This document shows, in pieces, positions 49,801 to 63,300 of a stretch of DNA of 64,000 bases. Made by a program: the position numbers and the translations under genes. The notes under the pieces were generated by a model. The model was given only the letters and a program-made list of their open reading frames with translations, did not search any database and was not told where the DNA came from. Source of the stretch: Tubulanus polymorphus. Taxonomy: Eukaryota > Nemertea > Palaeonemertea > Tubulaniformes > Tubulanidae. The stretch is taken from assembly GCF_964204645.1 (NCBI RefSeq), contig NC_134029.1:20850450-20914449 (forward strand). Reading direction: 5' to 3'. Numbering within the stretch: the first letter of the stretch is position 1; every line of letters starts with the position of its first letter.

Positions 49801-52800
49801 AACTGTACGCCACAATGGAAAAACATAAAGAGGTAAGTCTCATAGGCTCGAAATTTAAAAGTGTTTCGTACATCTGGGCCCAGTTTCATACATCGGTATT
49901 AACTTCACACCAGCGGCCTAACGCAATTATTGGAATCGAATGAGATAACCCATGGGTTAAGCCTGAATCAGGTCGACTAAGATCCAATGAGATAAGTCAG
50001 ATCTTATGCAGTGAAGTCAGCGATCTTTAAATCAGGTACCTTTTTCGACATGAGTTTACGCGACGGATTGATCACTATCTGATCGTAAGCCGAATTGTAA
50101 GGATAGAACAAGTTCTATTTCCTATGATCGATCTGAATGTCCTAGCCGATTGGCGACAAGTATTGCATCACATGACTTAGCGAGTCAACAAACAACAAGA
50201 CTTGGGGACTCGAGGAAGTGTACTACCGCGGTTTTACAAGAATTTAGTCGGGTCCTAAGTCGACCTGAGCTAGGCTTTATAGGATAGTCTCAGTCTATAA
50301 AATTGGCCATCGAGTATTTGAATAGGTTGCTCAATCAATCGTTCGATTTGTTTCAGGTATTTTTCGTGATCCGGTTGCATTCTGCTCAAACGGCTGCGTC
50401 GCTACCGCCCATACAGGATCCCGATCCGTACATACAATGCGATCTGATGGACGGACGAGACGCGTTTTTGACGTTAGCGCGCGAGAAACACTACGAGTTC
50501 TCGTCGTTGCGTCGCGCTAAACTATCGACGCTGGCGTTACTGCATGAGCTGCATAATCAAGGCAAAGATAACTTCGTGTACGCCTGCAACAACTGTAAAA
50601 ATCAAGTCGAAACCCGATTCCACTGTACAGTTTGCGATGTAAGTAATCTTCATTTTCTATTAGTTATCGTGGTTTATTTAGCTGGAGTTGCAGTCTCTTC
50701 TTCCCTACTGCATTGCTTAATCACCGATAATCTATTATCGGAATGGCTACTGACCTGGAAAACCTGGGCTTTTAAGCGAATCAGTAAATTGAGGGAAAAC
50801 TCAAGGAATTTGATAAATTGTAACATTTTAAACCGAGAAATTCCTTGTACATGTATTTACTCATGGAATTTTTTGTTATGACATGGAAAAATCAGGGAAA
50901 ACTCGGGGAATTCGTAAATTGCTAAAAAAGTTGACAATATTGATTTACTCTCACAAAGTTCAAGCTAAAACCAGTATTTCAAGTCACCTGACCTGAGGTT
51001 CGTTGTTCATAGTTACCGAAGTACTGGAAAATTGAAATTACTTGATGATTTTAAAATGATACGCCTATTCCTGGTTTGGAAATATTTGGGAACTTGATCG
51101 ATTTTCCTCAAATCCTGGAAATATTTGGGAAATTCATTATACTTCATGTAGCATTTACTGAGGGCAACTTACCTACTTCGATATTTCTTGGAAACGACCT
51201 TTATCAATCAGTTACCATTGAAATGTTGTAAGTGATGGTGATATCTGTTCGTTATTACGAAGACCATTTCCATTTGGGAAAATAAATGTCTATATGAATT
51301 TTGTAATCATGTAACTGTGGGAACCATGGGTCATTTAGGTTTTCTTCAGTTCCGATAACTATTAATATAACAATCTTTAAGAATACCATTTTGTAGCGAG
51401 GATGATATGACGAACTTTGTTCCTTTCGTTTTAGGACTTCGACCTGTGCGTGCCTTGCTTCGAGAAAGAAGGCCATCCGCACAAAATGGAGAAACTCGGA
51501 TTCGATTTGGACGACGGCTCGGCCGACGGACAGGAGAAACAAAATCCGCAGGAGTCGCGTCGTTTGTCGATACAACGTTGTATTCAGTCGTTGGTGCACG
51601 CGTGTCAGTGTCGCGACGCGAACTGTCGATTACCGAGCTGTCAGAAAATGAAACGCGTCGTTTCGCACACGAAGAGCTGTAAACGCAAAACGAACGGCGG
51701 CTGTCCGATCTGTAAACAGCTCATCGCGTTGTGTTGTTACCACGCGAAACATTGCCAGGAGGCTAAATGCCCGGTGCCGTTTTGTCTCAATATCAAACAC
51801 AAATTACGCCAGCAACAGCTGCAACAAAGACTGCAACAAGCTCAGATGCTGCGGCGTCGTATGGCCGCGATGCAACAGTCGACCGTACCGGGAGGTTCGC
51901 ATAGTCAGTCGACCCCGATACAAGGACAGCCGTCGGTGCCGTCGCGACCGGTGGCGTCCGTTAAACCTCAGCCGCCTACTCAAGCGCAACAATCGTTCGG
52001 GGGTAAACCGACTATACCTCCGCCGGGCGCGATGCTCGCCGCGCAGCAGGCTCAACAAGCCGCGCAAAGACAGGCCGGCGCTTTAAATAGCTACGGCAAA
52101 CCGGCGCAGAATCCGATGCCGCCGCCTCAAATACAGCCTCAGCAGCCGCCGCCGCCGCAAAAACCGATGAATCAAATTCAAATGGCCGGACCGCCCGGTT
52201 CCGGGCAAAATCGTATGTTGCCGTCGTTAGAACGCTGGCAACAGATGTATCCGGGAAAACCTCAGCCGCAGGGTCAACCGCAGCCTCTGCAGCAGCAGTC
52301 GCCGCAGATGCAACCACAGCAAAGACAGATGGCGCCGGGTGTCATGCAACAGGGAATGAATAATATGAACATGAATCCACCGCAGAGGCCTCCGCAAATT
52401 CCTCAGGCTTCGTTTCAACAGTTATTGGATAGCTTGAAATCTCCGACATCTCATCAACAGCAACAACAAGTGCTAAACATTATTAAATCTAGTCCACAGT
52501 TAATGGCGGCAATTATACGTTATCGAACGCAGCACACGCAGCAACCACCGGGAGGAATGCCTCGTCCGCCGCAGGGCGGCCCGCAAATGCAGGGCCCGGC
52601 GCAAGGAGCTCCGCCCCAGATGCAGGGACCGCCGCAAGGGGGCGCTCCTCAACAACAACAGCAGTGGTTTAATCGGTTCCGTCAAAATATGCCGCAACCC
52701 GGACAGCAACAAATTCCTCAACAATTCCAACAAGGGCCGTCGTACGCCCAAGGACAACACGGGCAACCGAATTTCGCCCAACAGAATTTCCAAGGGGATA

Positions 52801-53309
52801 ATCAACAATTGTTATATCAGCAGCGGCAACAAATGCTGCAAGTTCAACAGCAACAACAACAATTAAAACAACATATGGTTGGTAACCAGCCGGTAAGTCC
52901 TCAGCAACAGTTGCTGGGGCAACAAGCCATTCCTTCTCAGCAGCAAATGATGCAACAAGTGCGTTCACCACCTACCTCAATAGCACAGGCGGTCCGATCG
53001 CCGCAACCATCATTGTCACCTAGGCAGCAACCTGTACCATCGCCGCGGCAACTGCAACAACCGTCGCCGCACATAACGCAACAGTCGCATTCCCCCCATC
53101 CGCACGCTAGCGGAGGCACGGATCAAATCACCGAACAGGTCATGTTACCCCAGTTACAGGGACAATATGGCAACGCGGCCGCCGCCGCCGCCATGCAACA
53201 ATTACAGAGTCCGGCGACGAGTCAGGATCTCGGACTGAATCCCACTGAACCGGAGGTCGCGCCTCTCACGCCGCAGGACCAGCTATCGAGGTTCGTCGAA
53301 ACCTTGTAG
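37801..53309 (+). CDS. CREBBP: CREB-binding protein / p300 histone acetyltransferase (complete gene)
   Basis: Nuclear lysine acetyltransferase and coactivator. Coding exons: 37801-37894, 38246-38997, 39697-39931, 40311-40655, 40902-41045, 41269-41521, 41932-42191, 42396-42586, 43113-43791, 44084-44202, 45182-45352, 45917-46074, 46174-46254, 46640-46696 (or 47208-47264), 47750-47827, 47917-48132, 48456-48602, 48690-48803, 48897-49062, 49362-49583, 49674-49832, 50357-50638, 51435-53309. All phases match; total 6798 nt, 2265 aa (human CBP is about 2440). The N-terminus keeps the basic stretch PSKRQKL and a nuclear-receptor box LSQLL. Domains in order: TAZ1 (about 302-391), KIX (588-668), bromodomain (985-1097), RING/PHD (1100-1211), HAT (1212-1619), ZZ, TAZ2 (1678-1787), NCBD (1961-2007). 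HAT residues Trp1372 and Tyr1403, matching p300 Trp1436 and Tyr1467, are present. Invertebrates have one CBP/p300 gene, so CREBBP here means the common orthologue. Confidence 0.97.
39754..40405 (+). other. CREBBP: CBP TAZ1 zinc-finger domain (two exons)
   Basis: TAZ1 spans exons 3 and 4, starting at [20 protein letters not shown] and ending near [11 protein letters not shown]. The HCCC zinc-ligand pattern is complete ([43 protein letters not shown]). In vertebrates TAZ1 binds HIF-1alpha, CITED2 and other transactivation domains; near-identity suggests the same fold and partners. Confidence 0.95.
40902..41045 (+). other. CREBBP: CBP exon 5, a partial duplicate of the end of exon 4
   Basis: A 144-nt phase 1 to phase 1 exon. 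Its protein ([11 protein letters not shown], then [15 protein letters not shown], then NRG) repeats the end of exon 4 ([29 protein letters not shown]). It is AT-richer than exon 4. Because its length is a multiple of three it could be skipped without breaking the frame. Confidence 0.85.
41460..42115 (+). other. CREBBP: CBP KIX domain (two exons)
   Basis: KIX begins at [20 protein letters not shown] at the end of exon 6 and continues in exon 7 to EELEEKR-type sequence. The CREB-contact helix [16 protein letters not shown] is unchanged from vertebrates, including the Tyr and Lys that contact phospho-Ser133 of CREB. Binding of PKA-phosphorylated CREB is therefore expected. Confidence 0.95.
42640..43070. 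repeat. Dispersed repeat family A, copy in CBP intron 8
   Basis: Contains TGCTGAAAAGTGCTAAG, TAGTGCATGAATGACA and CACTTAGCCTTACTGCT, matching 6880-7260; the tail CCTTACTGCTATGAA also recurs at 48415-48430. Confidence 0.6.
43113..43791 (+). other. CREBBP: CBP exon 9: region before the bromodomain with a run of SUMO-type sites
   Basis: This exon encodes about 226 residues of low-complexity Gln/Pro sequence followed by a Lys/Glu/Ser-rich part. Several psi-K-x-E matches occur: VKIEP, VKMEV, IKSEP, MKPEQ. This is the position of the p300/CBP cell-cycle regulatory domain 1, which represses transcription through SUMO in vertebrates. Function here is inferred from motif and position. The exon ends in PSRKKS just before the bromodomain. 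Confidence 0.75.
44084..45964 (+). other. CREBBP: CBP bromodomain (three exons)
   Basis: The acetyl-lysine reader is built from exons 10 and 11 and the start of exon 12: [20 protein letters not shown], then [20 protein letters not shown], then [17 protein letters not shown] and LAEVFE. The acetyl-lysine-binding Asn (Asn1069, codon 45314-45316) lies in LYNRKT. The 979-nt intron between exons 10 and 11 (44203-45181) shows no further exon. Confidence 0.95.
46640..46696 (+). other. CREBBP: CBP exon 14a (first of a duplicated 57-nt exon pair)
   Basis: Phase 2 to phase 2 exon with acceptor GTTTTTCAG and donor GTAAGT. It encodes [19 protein letters not shown], close to vertebrate SKDQFEKKKNDTLDPEP. 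It is the copy closer to the vertebrate sequence at its start (KDQF) and end (LDPEP). Confidence 0.9.
47208..47264 (+). other. CREBBP: CBP exon 14b (second of a duplicated 57-nt exon pair)
   Basis: Same length and same phases as exon 14a, with acceptor TATCCTTCAG and donor GTAAGT. It encodes [19 protein letters not shown]; 12 of 18 full codons specify the same residue as 14a. Either copy, or both, joins exons 13 and 15 in frame. The open frame, good splice sites and conserved residues argue against a dead copy. Confidence 0.85.
48195..48430. repeat. Dispersed repeat family A, copy in CBP intron 16
   Basis: Segments AAAAGTGCTTACTTTTGAA and CAGCCTTACTGCTATGAACC match the family; a related fragment (TAAGTGCTTACTTTTGAAG) lies in intron 9 near 43855. 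Confidence 0.55.
49876..50310. repeat. Repeat-like segment in CBP intron 21
   Basis: Begins GGGCCCAGTTTCATA and ends CTATAAAATTGGCC, resembling the GGGCCAGTTTTATAGAC string at 28335 and the ends of the palindromic MITEs. No exon seen inside. Confidence 0.4.
50573..51872 (+). other. CREBBP: CBP ZZ and TAZ2 zinc fingers
   Basis: [22 protein letters not shown] (exon 22) joined to [18 protein letters not shown] (exon 23). TAZ2 starts about 51543 with [20 protein letters not shown] and ends in the basic helix around RRRMAAM. All Cys/His ligands align with vertebrate CBP. TAZ2 binds p53, E1A-type and other activators in vertebrates. Confidence 0.95.
52392..52534 (+). other. CREBBP: CBP nuclear coactivator-binding domain (NCBD/IBiD)
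   Basis: Sequence [33 protein letters not shown] inside a long Gln/Pro-rich C-terminal exon matches the vertebrate NCBD, which folds on binding p160 coactivators and IRF3. The rest of the exon is Gln/Pro-rich and ends with QLSRFVETL, matching vertebrate LEKFVEGL at the C-terminus. Confidence 0.9.
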
Positions 53310-53582
53310 TATATATCAACGTACGTAGCGTGGTTGGTTGGATATTATTATTACAATTATATAGATATATATATGTATATGTAAATATATATATATATGC
53401 ATATATATACATATATATATATAAAGTTATTGTGATGTTAAGACTCTTGGAACAAAGAGCCGTGTACTGTGAATAGTAACCTTGCCTGGTGTAAATAATT
53501 GTACATAGTCGAATCTTTATATCTTTTCTGAGAACAAATGCTACGATTTTTGGACTGTAAGAAATATGTTTTATTATTATTA

Positions 53583-53615
<33 letters not shown>

Positions 53616-56487
53616 GATTATTATCATTTTTATAAGAAAAAAAATACGATACACGTGTCGCTATTGATTATATATATATATATTATTATGAAATGACGAT
53701 GGTGAAATATTTGTGTCTATATGAAAATGGATGATGGATGTGTTCTGTGTTATAATGGTTTAAACTGAATAATGCTGTAGGGTTTTCGCAGCCGTGTATC
53801 TCGTCGTGTTATAAACGATCGATTAAACGAAACCGAACTCGGCCATCGCGAATCGTCGTCGTCGTTTCCGATCTAGGTTTTAGCATTTTTCGACGTCGAG
53901 TTTTTTTTTTTAAGTCGATGACGCGCCGAGTACGTATTGCGCGCTGCAATAGGGGGCGCCGGCGGCCCGCGCACCCCAGTTCCGATACATGCAAATCGAC
54001 CGCGCGGCAATATATATGTAATACGTGTACGTGTTTTACTGTAAGATGATGCGTGTTGGCATAATGATGATGTGTGCGTGTTCGCTGCTGCCACTGATCG
54101 AGAAACTCTCTACAAAACAAATTATATATTAATCGTTGAATGAATGCGTTAAGTCAATCTCGTGGACGGCTTGATGAGAATTTAATTCGAATCGCGCGTG
54201 TGATGAAAGCAGCTTCGTACGTACGTCGTCGTCGTCGTATCTGTATGTATTGTACATGTAAACAGACATTTAGAACAATATATTACTAGAGTAAAACAAA
54301 CAACGCTGATTGTATGATAAGATGTTATTACTAATTTATATCTCTCCTGGTAATCGATTATCTGCTTGCTATATGGCGTTCGTCGAATAGTTCTATACGA
54401 TGAACCCGACCTGTTCGCACACTCTTTACGCTCTAAACACGTACGTTCGACGTACGAATTTCGATGTTATTCGATCTTTCAACTCGCTTTTCTCCGCCGC
54501 CTCGCGTCATTTATGGATTTTCGTGAATTCTTGGCGGTTGCGTTTTGAGTCGAAGACGAACGACCTACTCTTCTAAAAAAAAACTCGATTAACCCTTTCA
54601 GTGCTGACTTATAAATACCCTAAAATGCTGGAGATATTTTGAAAATTAAAAAAAGGAATTCAAACCCAGTGACTGTGTTGAATACCATAATTATCATTAG
54701 GTATTAGTATTCAGCTGTGGCAGGTGCTGACATCTTTCATTAGAGATAAAAACTAATTACATCGATAACACCGCAGAGCGGTGTATTCGCAAACTCCATC
54801 ACCGATTTATTTATACACCGCATTGTGGTGTAGATGCACTGAAAGGGTTAAGATCTTAATAATTCTTTTGAGAAACGACTTCTTCGTTCGTTCTTCTTCT
54901 CATAAAAAGCGCGCGGTGAAATGCTCGAAATTGTCGAGTTGAATTCCGTTTAGAAATATGTCTGTTCTCTTTTTCTATCTGTCTTGTGTATAAATTATAG
55001 TCTTGACAATTTTCTCAGACCAGTATTATCGAGAATGTGTTAGTGAGGCGCTCTGGTAGCGTCCGTTTGTGACTTGATGATGATGATAGAAATTATAATT
55101 AGTAATGAAGAAAAAAATAATGATTATAGCGAAAGATGAAAAAATGTTTAACCATATCAGAGTAATTTATTGAACTTTATTTTTCACGCCGGCATTTTAG
55201 GGATGTCGGTCGCTATTATTGAATTTACAGCAAGGCTGGGCTTTCAAATTATGTACATAGTGATGTCTTGTTTTCGTTTCCGCAATAATAATAGGACGAT
55301 AGTAAAGCGACAAGATTCGGATATGACGATTTTGGTACGAGTTCGCGGGATATCAAACAAACAAAGAAACAAACGCCTGCGTGTATCTGTGGCAGCTTTT
55401 TTTTTTAATATCAAAAAGACGAAGCTCTTTCAAAATCCCTCTCTGTCCTGTTACCCGGATAACTAAGGGATCAAAATCCTACTCGATCGATGTACACTTA
55501 TTATTATTATTTATTTATTTTTTTACGACCGAAAAAATATTGTTGACGATTATTATTAACCGTTCAATCGTGTGGTACCCCCCCTAGCATTCGCTTGGAA
55601 CGTCTTCGTCGTTGTCGTGCTGTGTCCGTTAGTAGTTTTTGTGATCGGTTTCTTATTCAGTTCTCTCTATTCGCGCGCTCCATCGAGTAATCGGCGTAAC
55701 GTTTACGGACGACGCGAGGCAAAAAACGCAAATAGTTGTTTTCGATGATTTAGTTGGTTAGTTTATAATGTTGAGTAGTAAGTAGTAGAAACGCATGCTT
55801 TAAACTTCGTGTCAGTCTCGCTATAGTGTATATATGTTCTATAAATAGATAGGGTCTATAGCTGTCGTCGTTGGGTCTGGCGACGATTTTTGTTACTGTT
55901 TTCGGTCCGCGGACGGTTGACGAAATTCGTTAGACTTAGTACGAAAAGAGTCGCGATGTGCTCGGAATGTAGATAATATACCCGTGATGTTAATGCATTT
56001 GCATATCAAGGTTTTCGCGTGAACTAAAATCTATTTATGAATTGAATTATTTTGTAAAAAAAAAATCGACGTTGGCAATTCCGATGAACTTACATATATG
56101 TATGTGTGTATTTGAACAAATTAGGAATACCGTAATTATTAGTCGACGAATTATGAGGTATAAAAGTTAGCGTAGATGTATTTCGTTGATATTCGGCCAG
56201 CTGTATCGAAGAGACAGTGTTCTGAGATATACGATGATAATTTTTGTAAAAATAAAAAAAGAGGAAGAATTCGTGCATTTCTAGCTATTTAGTCTTCCCA
56301 TTCACGAGAAACTGATAGACATTCTATTTATAGACTATATGTACTCTCGGTGCGCGAGTTCATAACTGGTGTCAAATATTGGCCATCATCTCCTTGTACT
56401 GTGTAATGTATGTATCATAAATTTTCCACCTATGTGAATAGCACATATTTACTCAAAATATTGTAAATAAACATGACAATAAATAAA
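53310..56487 (+). other. CREBBP: CBP 3'UTR
   Basis: Non-coding stretch of about 3.2 kb after the CBP stop with (AT)n (53363-53424), (TTA)n (53572-53616) and a piggyBac-type MITE (54593-54847). AATAAA signals at 56466, 56478 and 56482 are the likely 3' end. Small open frames here (e.g. 55170-55466) lack homology or splice context. Confidence 0.7.
54593..54847. mobile_element. piggyBac-type MITE with TTAA target duplication
   Basis: A 255-bp non-coding element with perfect 12-bp inverted ends CCCTTTCAGTGC (54593-54604) and GCACTGAAAGGG (54836-54847), flanked on both sides by TTAA (54589-54592 and 54848-54851). The TTAA duplication and CCC..GGG ends are the piggyBac signature. It carries no transposase and lies inside the CBP 3'UTR. 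Confidence 0.8.
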
Positions 56488-57541
56488 TGATATAGTAATA
56501 TAAATTAATATCTTCACGTTCGATTTTTGTTTTTCAAATTCTTCGGAAACGTGTTTTGGTCTTGAGGAGTTTCATCGATGCAAGGATCATTCATGCTAGT
56601 TCGCTATTGGGCGTCCATTTCATCACAAAAAAACGAACTGCTCGTAGGGATTAGGATGATCTCTGTGGAAATAAAAGCCGACAGAATAATGTTGATATTA
56701 TCTCATATATTGAACAAACAAACAATTTATCGTCATATTAATATTTATTTCCCAGAAGAATAAAAGAGATTCAATAAAGAAATTATAGTGGAGAAAACAC
56801 TACGTTTATCGATGATGAATTAGATTTGAACGTACACAAAAATATTCTAATTAAGACAGATATACCAAAGTGAAGCAGATATCGACGTACCCCCGGTATA
56901 TGTAGTAGCACAATGAAATGAAAAAGGAGGAAGACTTTTAAACTAAAGATTGCTATAACGGAATTTAAGATATAAGAAAAATATCTACTGGTATCTGTTT
57001 CTAACTTTCAGTGCATCAAGTGACAAGGTACAGTTATAAGAGATTTGAGTGAAATAATCTGCTAAAAACAAAGGGTGTAAATATTATAATGCATGGGTTG
57101 TGCATAAAAAATTCATGACATATTAAGTACAGCGAGGAAACTTATTCTAACCGGAGTAAAAACCATTCCCTTAATCGTTGCAGTGGCACTTAACTTACCA
57201 ACATATTTTGATGAGAAAAATGTGCATTTTATAGACAAGGGAATTTTTCAGAGTTATCAAGGCTTTTATGAATTTATGAAATACATGTGTTTTACATTTT
57301 AGTTCCTTCACCGATTACATCTTTTAAAATATATTTCATGTCCCAGCAGTTTTTTTAACACATTTCGTTAATCAAAATGAGATCACAGAATCTTTAATCA
57401 TCGTTTTTGACTCTTTTCAATCACCTCGAACGTAAATAGCACAACAAATTTGTCTTCATCACTTAAAAAATGAGGATGATCATTACGACATATCCGATGT
57501 ATTGCACCAAACAAATGTATACGGTCAGTGTTTTTAATAAG

Positions 57542-57656
57542 AGCCAGGTCCCGGGTCCCAGACCCGTCTAAGGACCCACCTGCTTTTTCAAACCAGCTTT
57601 TGTTTCAGGGACTGTGACATATTATGGGAACTCCTGTTTCTCGAAGGGACCTGGCT
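57542..57656. mobile_element. Palindromic MITE between CBP and PRRC1
   Basis: Perfect 11-bp ends AGCCAGGTCCC and GGGACCTGGCT bound 115 bp just downstream of the PRRC1 stop, possibly in its 3'UTR. No clear target duplication. Confidence 0.6.
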
Positions 57657-57838
57657 TGTTAATTTCTTACTGAAAACACTGTACGGTACGAATGCTCTAC
57701 TAAATGAAACCTAACATACCACGTGATAAACAACCTAAACTTTCCATAGAACGAAATGTTTTTTTTTGGCATTAAAGCTCTGTACACGAGTTACCGAGTT
57801 AACCTCCTATTTACACAGATCATAGGAACACAAGTTGT

Positions 57839-59746
<1,908 letters not shown>

Positions 59747-60243
59747 TTTGAAGACTTATATTATTAATGCTGAAAATAAAATGCCAACTCATCAAACTAT
59801 CAATATCGTACTTGTTAGATTATCCTCATGGTAGGCTGTAGAAATTATCGAAACTAAGCGTCAATAAGCCTTATACATGTAGAATACGAAAAAGATACGT
59901 CATCTATTTTTGTATTCAAATTTTTTGTCGAGGCAAGGTCTTTGTGAGGCACCAATGCTTTTATTTAGACAAGGAAAGAAGTGTCTTCCAGCAAGATCAA
60001 GATGGAGGAGAACTTGAGAAGTTGCCAGTTCGGAACGATGGATAGGCCAAAACCGGCTAAAGACGACTGATCACAAGCGAATTAAACACTGACAACTGTT
60101 CCTCCATAACCACCTATAATTTTTCCAGCATAAAACCACAAATCTCAAAATAATTCTATTTCCTAAGCCAGCAGGAAAAACAAATTCATGCATTATTTAC
60201 CCAACAACAATATGAACTGCCACGTCTAATGGGATATCCCTAC

Positions 60244-60320
60244 CTATTACGTCATTCGGTGATTTCTCGGGATTCCGTCACTGATACTAGTGCTGCCATT
60301 TTGTGTGGGAAATTCGAACT
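60244..60320 (-). promoter_or_regulatory. PRRC1: Probable PRRC1 first (non-coding) exon and start region
   Basis: The first coding exon has an acceptor (TTTTATTTTCAG) ending at 59771, so an upstream leader exon is needed. On the reverse strand a YY1-like AAAATGGCAGC (60302-60292) is followed by a CRE-like TGACGTAA (60254-60247) and then a donor-like ATAG|GTAGGG at 60244/60243. This resembles a TATA-less start with a short leader exon. No transcript evidence is available. Confidence 0.4.
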
Positions 60321-63300
60321 GCAGTGTGTGTTCTGTGTTCTTCTGCATCGATGAATTTTGACAGTTTTCAAATGCGAATGGGCTGGATCATCCTCGTGTA
60401 CGTTAGCCCACGATAGCTCACAGCTCAAGGTGGTTAGAGAGGCCTAAAACCTAAATTCTATTACGTGGTCGAACCCGTGCTGTGGGAATTTTTTGATCCA
60501 CACACAGCACAGATTGAAAACAGTCAACCACTTCACCACCTCACGACAAAACCACGCGGCGCAAGTCGTGCGCGTCAACTGACTGTATGATGATGATAAT
60601 AATGTATCACGAATATTACCATTTGAACTACGTGTCTAATTTACCTATTAAAGCCAAATCATAATCCAGGTCAGGGCCCCCTCCGATCAATGACGACTGA
60701 CCTGACGTGTTGAAAGTCCGAAAAAATTCTTTATTTCAAGCTAAAGAAAAGAAGAAATAAAACAAAAACTCAGTGATGTTACGCTGTATTGTATAGGCCT
60801 TCTAAGATGATGATCTAATACTTTTATTTCAGTCCATCTTTCAACTCACTTTAAAATAGGCCTAAATACATGGGATAGAAATAACGTTAAATCAACTCCA
60901 TTATTGATTAAGCTTAAACATGATGCTGTATCAGAGATGTATGTCATAAAACTAAAGAAAATGTCATGAATAATTGATTGTATATAAAACGAGATGTTAT
61001 TAGCTGGGATATGCTTCAAGTGATTAATACATGTACTGTGTCTTTTGGTTGAGTTCAGTTTCACACGAGACCTGTCCAAAAGTGACCCTAGATGTTAATA
61101 AGATTGGTCTTCAGTATCTAGTAAGATTGACTATAGGGTGAAGTTGGCGTTAGACTGGGTCTTAAATCTAGGCCATGACTGTAACCGATCCTAATCTAAT
61201 ACATATAAATAGGATTAAGGCTTGATTGTCATTAGTGTCATATTAAGTATATCGTTCAGTAGTCGAATGAGATGTAGGCCTAGCTTAAAAATCTATTAAA
61301 CCCTAAGGTCAAGATGATCACCTCAATATACTTGTACGTCTAGTGCTCAGGATTATATCAAATCAACTCCGTGGTCCATATCTATACGTTTCTATTTAAT
61401 CATTAATGAAATCAATGATCGATTAGTTGTTTGTGATGGCGCATAATCTAAGATTAAAACTTGTAGGCCTACAGTTAGAAATAAAGACGGGTTGAAGCCA
61501 GTTACAATATACTAGTTTGTAATAGGCCCTGCTTCTCCATTGAAACGCTAATCCCGAAAGCAAATTATGAAAAACGTTTAGACTTTATACGTTAGCAATA
61601 TAGTTTTGCCTTTTTAATTTTGAAAAGGTCTCGAGAATGATTTCCTTCGATCAATCAAATGCATTGAATTATCAGTGGATTAAGACTTTCTACAATCAGT
61701 CATTTGAGTTGTGTGTGTCTATAGACTAGGGGTTGACCTGAGTTGAAAACCGTGTTCGAACTACGAAACTGATTAGGTAAAACAATCTATATTTTCATTG
61801 CGGATAATGCGACCTTTGTATTAAACATTCAGTACACTTGCTTCGAAATGTCTGTAAATGAACGTGTATGTATTTATCATAGTGTATCATATTGTGTAAT
61901 TATTTATCCGTACAGATACAGTCTTAACTTATCACAATGTTATCGGTTCATTCGGTTCATCGGGTTCACGATAGCCGGGTCCAGTGCCGGATCTCACCTT
62001 AAGATACTCACAGTCTGAACTAGGCTCTAAATATCGAAATCTATTCAGAGAAATAGATCTAAACGTTGATTTATTATTACGGTTTCTCGACAAGTTTATC
62101 CCCGTTAGGCCTAATCGGAATATGATGTGAATATTTTCTATTAAACACCACGATATTTCGGTTACACTATGTCGCCATATGGCTTTCCCCCAGAACTGTG
62201 TAAAATAACTCCGAATCAAATCACAAATCTATTAATAAATACGAAGGACGATCATTCCTTTGAGATTTAAAAAAACTCATACGAATGTACAAAGGCTACA
62301 TACACCAAAAGGCTTTCCGGTAGCTGCGATGATGGCCTAGTAAAATAAAACGAATGTGGTCTCAATATAACAATTTTTACTACAACATTATATCATCTAA
62401 GTTTGAACTTATTCTATCATATTTTTGAGCAAATCAATATCTTTCAGTCTCAATCAGCAACTTCTCGGTAAACAAGAGGCCCCGAGGCACTGCGTATCAT
62501 CTGAAAGCTAATTCTCCGAGTTATTGTCGTCTGTCGTTACTTATTATCTCAACAGAAATTGCGGTCCATCTACATCTATATGATAATTGCGAACAATTGA
62601 TAGCTTAAAATTGCATGATTCCAATCGCTTATCGAGCCGTAAATGCGTGAATGCGCACGTAGGATTCATTGGTTTCGTACATTAAAATTTAAAGTAAAGA
62701 AGTAGATATTGATGTAGATGTAATTATAGTGATGCGCATGTGTCGGCTGCGGTGTGATGGTATTATATCCGGTGTGTGTGAAGGGATGTTTGCGATGCGT
62801 CGTTTTGTTTCAGATCGTCGTCATACCAACATACACAACCCCCTACGGCGTTAAACTAACTAGCCTTGTATTTGAAATGATCACCCAAGAGAGATGAAGA
62901 TATGATTCTAAACCGCAGAGATAGATTTATTTTAAAAAAAACATCGTATTTTTTTATGTAGGCCTATAGATTTTGGATTTCCCCTGATAAGATTTCTACT
63001 ATTCTGTGTCGTAAACATTTCAGTAATTATTTGTCTCGAAGGAAAATTAAGATCTGTCAGATACTGTTTAATGCACGATAGATTTATCTAAAAAGAACAA
63101 GGGAAAAAATCGACATTTTGTTTGAATTTATTTCAAATTTCCTCGAATGAAAAGATTGCTATCGATTCAGTGTCCTCGGCCGCTGATCTGAACAATTGAA
63201 ATTGCCGATTGAAAAATTTTCTTCATGAAAAAGATCTGGAAGTGCATTCTTCAAATTCTGGGCTATAACCTCGCCTTTGATATTCGGACACGCCCAACTC

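Larger units (their letters stand above)
47936..50572 (+). other. CREBBP: CBP catalytic HAT domain
   Basis: Exons 16-22. Landmarks: [144 protein letters not shown]. Trp (48916-48918) and Tyr (49009-49011) correspond to the p300 active-site residues. Exon 20 adds an alanine run (49513-49542) and exon 21 a Lys/Asn-rich stretch; this is where the p300 autoacetylation loop sits. Confidence 0.95.

Noticed and set aside
50745-51130. Extra CBP exon in intron 22
   Set aside because: The open stretch is a GGAAAA/CTCGGGGAA-type repeat that also occurs in intron 19 (49085-49300); exon 22 joins exon 23 directly within the ZZ domain.
51450-51452. GTG start for the last CBP frame
   Set aside because: It is an internal Val codon of exon 23, which starts at 51435 and continues the ZZ domain.
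52012-52971. Reverse-strand open frames inside the last CBP exon
   Set aside because: Shadows of the Gln/Pro-rich coding exon.
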